DNA of 64,000 bases, taken from CAZOOR01 sp964581505. Its GTDB lineage: Bacteria > Bacteroidota > Ignavibacteria > Kapaibacteriales > UBA2268. Where the stretch lies: positions 16,187 through 80,186 of the forward strand of contig CAZOOR010000004.1 in assembly GCA_964581505.1 (NCBI GenBank). The letters are read 5' to 3'. Under the pieces are notes generated by a model, which was not told where the DNA came from, made no database searches, and worked only from the letters and a program-made list of their open reading frames with translations. Each line of letters opens with the position of its first letter. The stretch's first letter is position 1. Shown here piece by piece: positions 62,376 through 64,000 of this stretch. Position numbers and translations under genes: made by a program.

Positions 62376-62858
62376 ATGTATTCAAAAAAAACATACGCCT
62401 TTTTTGCATTTATATCTGCTTTGTGGATAATTGTTTTATCAGCTAACCTTATGGCACAAACGACCAAACAAGAAGAAATTGACCTCAATGACTTTATGGG
62501 CGCTCGATTGTACAAAGTATTCAATACTTTCGGCACTCCAAGCGATGTTTATTGTTCTGCTGATGGTAAGGGTGAGGTTATTCTTGATTATGGTATTTTC
62601 GCTCTACAAATTGGTAATAAAACTGTTACTATTGTGTACTTTTGGAGTAATTTCACATCTACGGTCTTTGGACTTAAAATGGGTATGCCAAAAGATGATA
62701 TTATTAAAACACTCGGCAAGCCCGGCGATATTAAAACCAGTGCCGCCGATAACAATGAAATATTAATATATAAACTATCGGATACGGACAGAATGCTCAT
62801 TATTTTTCTAGATAAAAATAATAAAATCTATAGAATGCAAATCGAATGGCTCAGTTGA
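62376..62858 (+). CDS. Secreted protein with two SmpA/OmlA-like repeats
   Basis: A 160-residue protein with a signal peptide (ending MAQ). Two similar segments follow, 'FMGARLYKVFNTFGTPSDVY' and 'MGMPKDDIIKTLGKPGDIK'. The pattern (Gly, then helix, then L-G-x-P) resembles the SmpA/BamE/OmlA fold, often found in small envelope proteins. The function is unknown. It is divergent from gatE and separate from dnaJ downstream. Confidence 0.6.
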   Translation: MYSKKTYAFFAFISALWIIVLSANLMAQTTKQEEIDLNDFMGARLYKVFNTFGTPSDVYCSADGKGEVILDYGIFALQIGNKTVTIVYFWSNFTSTVFGLKMGMPKDDIIKTLGKPGDIKTSAADNNEILIYKLSDTDRMLIIFLDKNNKIYRMQIEWLS

Positions 62859-62947
62859 TTTTTAGAAATAGTTTGCCATTTTTGATTTATTGATTTATAC
62901 AATTTATTCGTCTTTATAGGCGTTTTGAAATATTTTCGGATTACAGA

Positions 62948-63895
62948 ATGAAATATAAAGATTATTATAAAATATTAGGTGTGGACAAAAAAGCCTCTGA
63001 TGACGAAATTAAAAAAGCATTTAGAAAACTTGCAAACAAGTTCCACCCGGACAAAAACAAAGGTGACAAAAGTGCCGAAGATAAATTTAAGGAAATTAAC
63101 GAAGCTTACGAGGTACTAAAAGATAGAGAAAAACGCACCAAGTATGATAATTTAGGTTCACAATACAATAGATATAGAAGCTCAGGCGGTAACCCCAACG
63201 GGTTTGACTGGTCGAATTGGTATGCTTCGCAAAATCAGGGACAGGGTTCACAAAACTTTGGCGGGCAAGGTGGCTTTGGCGACATTTTCTCCGGTGGTGG
63301 CAGTGGTCTCTCCGATTTCTTCGAGAAGATTTTCGGCGGTGGATTTTCGGGTGGCGGCAGAAGACATTCGGTATCCGTCAAAGGTCAAGATGTACAGGCG
63401 AACTTTGAAATCACTCTCGAAGATGCCTTCAATGGCGGAAAACAAGCATTTGAATTTAACGGACAGAAAATTCAAATTCAGTTGAAACCCGGCATACAAG
63501 ACAAGCAAAAACTAAAACTTTCCGGCAAAGGCTATCCCGGACAGAATGGTGGTGCAAACGGAGACCTTATTCTTGTTCTAAATATCAAGAAGCATCCACT
63601 CTTTAAAAGAAAGGGAAATAATCTGCATACGGAGCATTTTATTGATTTGCTGACCGCTGTACTTGGTGGCGAAATCACCATCAATACATTAGGTGGAAAA
63701 ATTAAAACAAATATCGCTTCCGGTACATCATGCGGAAAAGTCTTGAAACTCAAAGGTCAAGGTATGCCCTATTATAATGAGCCAAACAAAAGAGGCGACC
63801 TATTTGTCAAGCTTATGCTCAAAGCACCCGACAAATTATCTCCGCGAGAAAAAGAGCTATACGAAGAACTCCGTTCCATTAGAGATAATGGTTAA
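62948..63895 (+). CDS. DnaJ/CbpA-type J-domain co-chaperone
   Basis: A 315-residue class II J protein. The J-domain (1-70) has the HPD triad (H33-P34-D35). A Gly/Ser/Gln/Phe-rich linker (about 80-150) leads to the C-terminal substrate-binding domains (about 155-310, 'ITLEDAFNGGKQAFEFNGQKIQIQLKPGIQDKQKLKLSGKG'). The zinc-finger of DnaJ is missing, so it is CbpA-like. It stimulates the ATPase of a DnaK partner, which is not in the window. Confidence 0.92.
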   Translation: MKYKDYYKILGVDKKASDDEIKKAFRKLANKFHPDKNKGDKSAEDKFKEINEAYEVLKDREKRTKYDNLGSQYNRYRSSGGNPNGFDWSNWYASQNQGQGSQNFGGQGGFGDIFSGGGSGLSDFFEKIFGGGFSGGGRRHSVSVKGQDVQANFEITLEDAFNGGKQAFEFNGQKIQIQLKPGIQDKQKLKLSGKGYPGQNGGANGDLILVLNIKKHPLFKRKGNNLHTEHFIDLLTAVLGGEITINTLGGKIKTNIASGTSCGKVLKLKGQGMPYYNEPNKRGDLFVKLMLKAPDKLSPREKELYEELRSIRDNG

Positions 63896-63950
63896 ACTAT
63901 GTTTAATATCATTTAAAAATAAATTTGAGACTGCAAACTGAATAAAAAAT

Positions 63951-63983
63951 ACAGGGGCTATCTTTCGGGATAGCCCCTGTTTT
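63951..63983 (+). terminator. Terminator of the CbpA-like gene
   Basis: ACAGGGGCTATC / GATAGCCCCTGT, a 12-bp perfect stem with a short loop and T-run, 55 nt past the stop. Confidence 0.88.
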
Positions 63984-64000
63984 GCGTTTAAGCTATGTAT

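Noticed and set aside
58817..63983. Shared GGGCTATC-type hairpins as a dispersed palindromic element family
   Set aside because: Only two hairpins share this core and both sit where terminators are expected; ordinary terminators explain them.

Overview
This 64 kb window is AT-rich (about one third G+C by eye) and gene-dense. It looks like a Gram-negative bacterium of the Bacteroidota/Chlorobiota/Ignavibacteria (FCB) group, possibly a Kapabacteria-like lineage; that last placement is inference. The evidence is: type IX secretion traits (a Plug/DUF5103 protein and a T9SS-type C-terminal sorting domain), Bat aerotolerance genes, LPS and outer-membrane genes (kdsA, lptC, bamD, an OmpA protein, SLBB export protein, Wzz), a run of two exbD genes with exbB and tonB, and -7 promoter elements of the form TAnnTTTG. 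I see no rRNA, CRISPR array, insertion sequence or prophage. There are two tRNA genes, Glu(CTC) and Met(CAT).

Layout. 1-4.3 kb: minus-strand exbB-exbD-exbD-tonB energy-transduction operon, with a PstS-like lipoprotein cut by the window start and a STAS protein upstream. 4.4-9.9 kb: minus-strand housekeeping genes (prmC, pyrB, hup, a PgpA-like protein, pgsA, tpiA, lptC, kdsA), many overlapping. 10-16 kb: plus-strand comB-ftsK and recN-HD pairs. 16-18.9 kb: polysaccharide chain-length and export genes on the minus strand. 19-21.8 kb: suhB-dapF-M20 amidohydrolase, all overlapping. 21.9-25.4 kb: OmpA protein, rimM-trmD, PHP phosphoesterase. 25.4-28.2 kb: a small accessory island with short tandem repeats, a Fic protein with a substituted catalytic His, and a HARE-HTH protein with a PD-(D/E)xK-like motif. 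28.4-34.3 kb: a fermentation operon ackA-pta-hutH-ptb-buk. 34.5-37.3 kb: three envelope proteins of unknown role. 37.4-41.5 kb: tRNA-Glu and a 1242-residue secreted VWA/WD40 mosaic protein. 41.6-46 kb: etfBA, a bifunctional-nuclease-like protein, tRNA-Met, a secreted unknown, an MscS channel. 46.2-49.9 kb: Rieske-cytochrome c pair and batDE. 49.9-57.4 kb: envelope genes (Ig-like lipoprotein, YihY, BamD, T9SS Plug, MtgA), a PolB-like exonuclease and purM. 57.4-58.8 kb: very AT-rich unknown small genes. 58.9-62.2 kb: gatD-gatE. 62.4-64 kb: a secreted unknown and a CbpA-type DnaJ.

How they fit. Substrate-level ATP formation by two acyl-phosphate routes (Pta-AckA and Ptb-Buk), an amino-acid ammonia-lyase and an electron-transfer flavoprotein point to amino-acid or acyl-CoA catabolism, while the Rieske/cytochrome c pair points to some respiratory or redox chemistry. 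The most unusual content is the intact GatD-GatE pair, the tRNA-dependent amidotransferase characterised from archaea, in an otherwise bacterial context. Other points worth a second look are the Fic/nuclease island with repeats, several enzymes with replaced catalytic residues (Fic, PgpA-like, HD), and the AT-rich secreted/cytoplasmic gene pair at 57.9-58.8 kb that shares a 13-base upstream motif with another secreted unknown 4.5 kb away.
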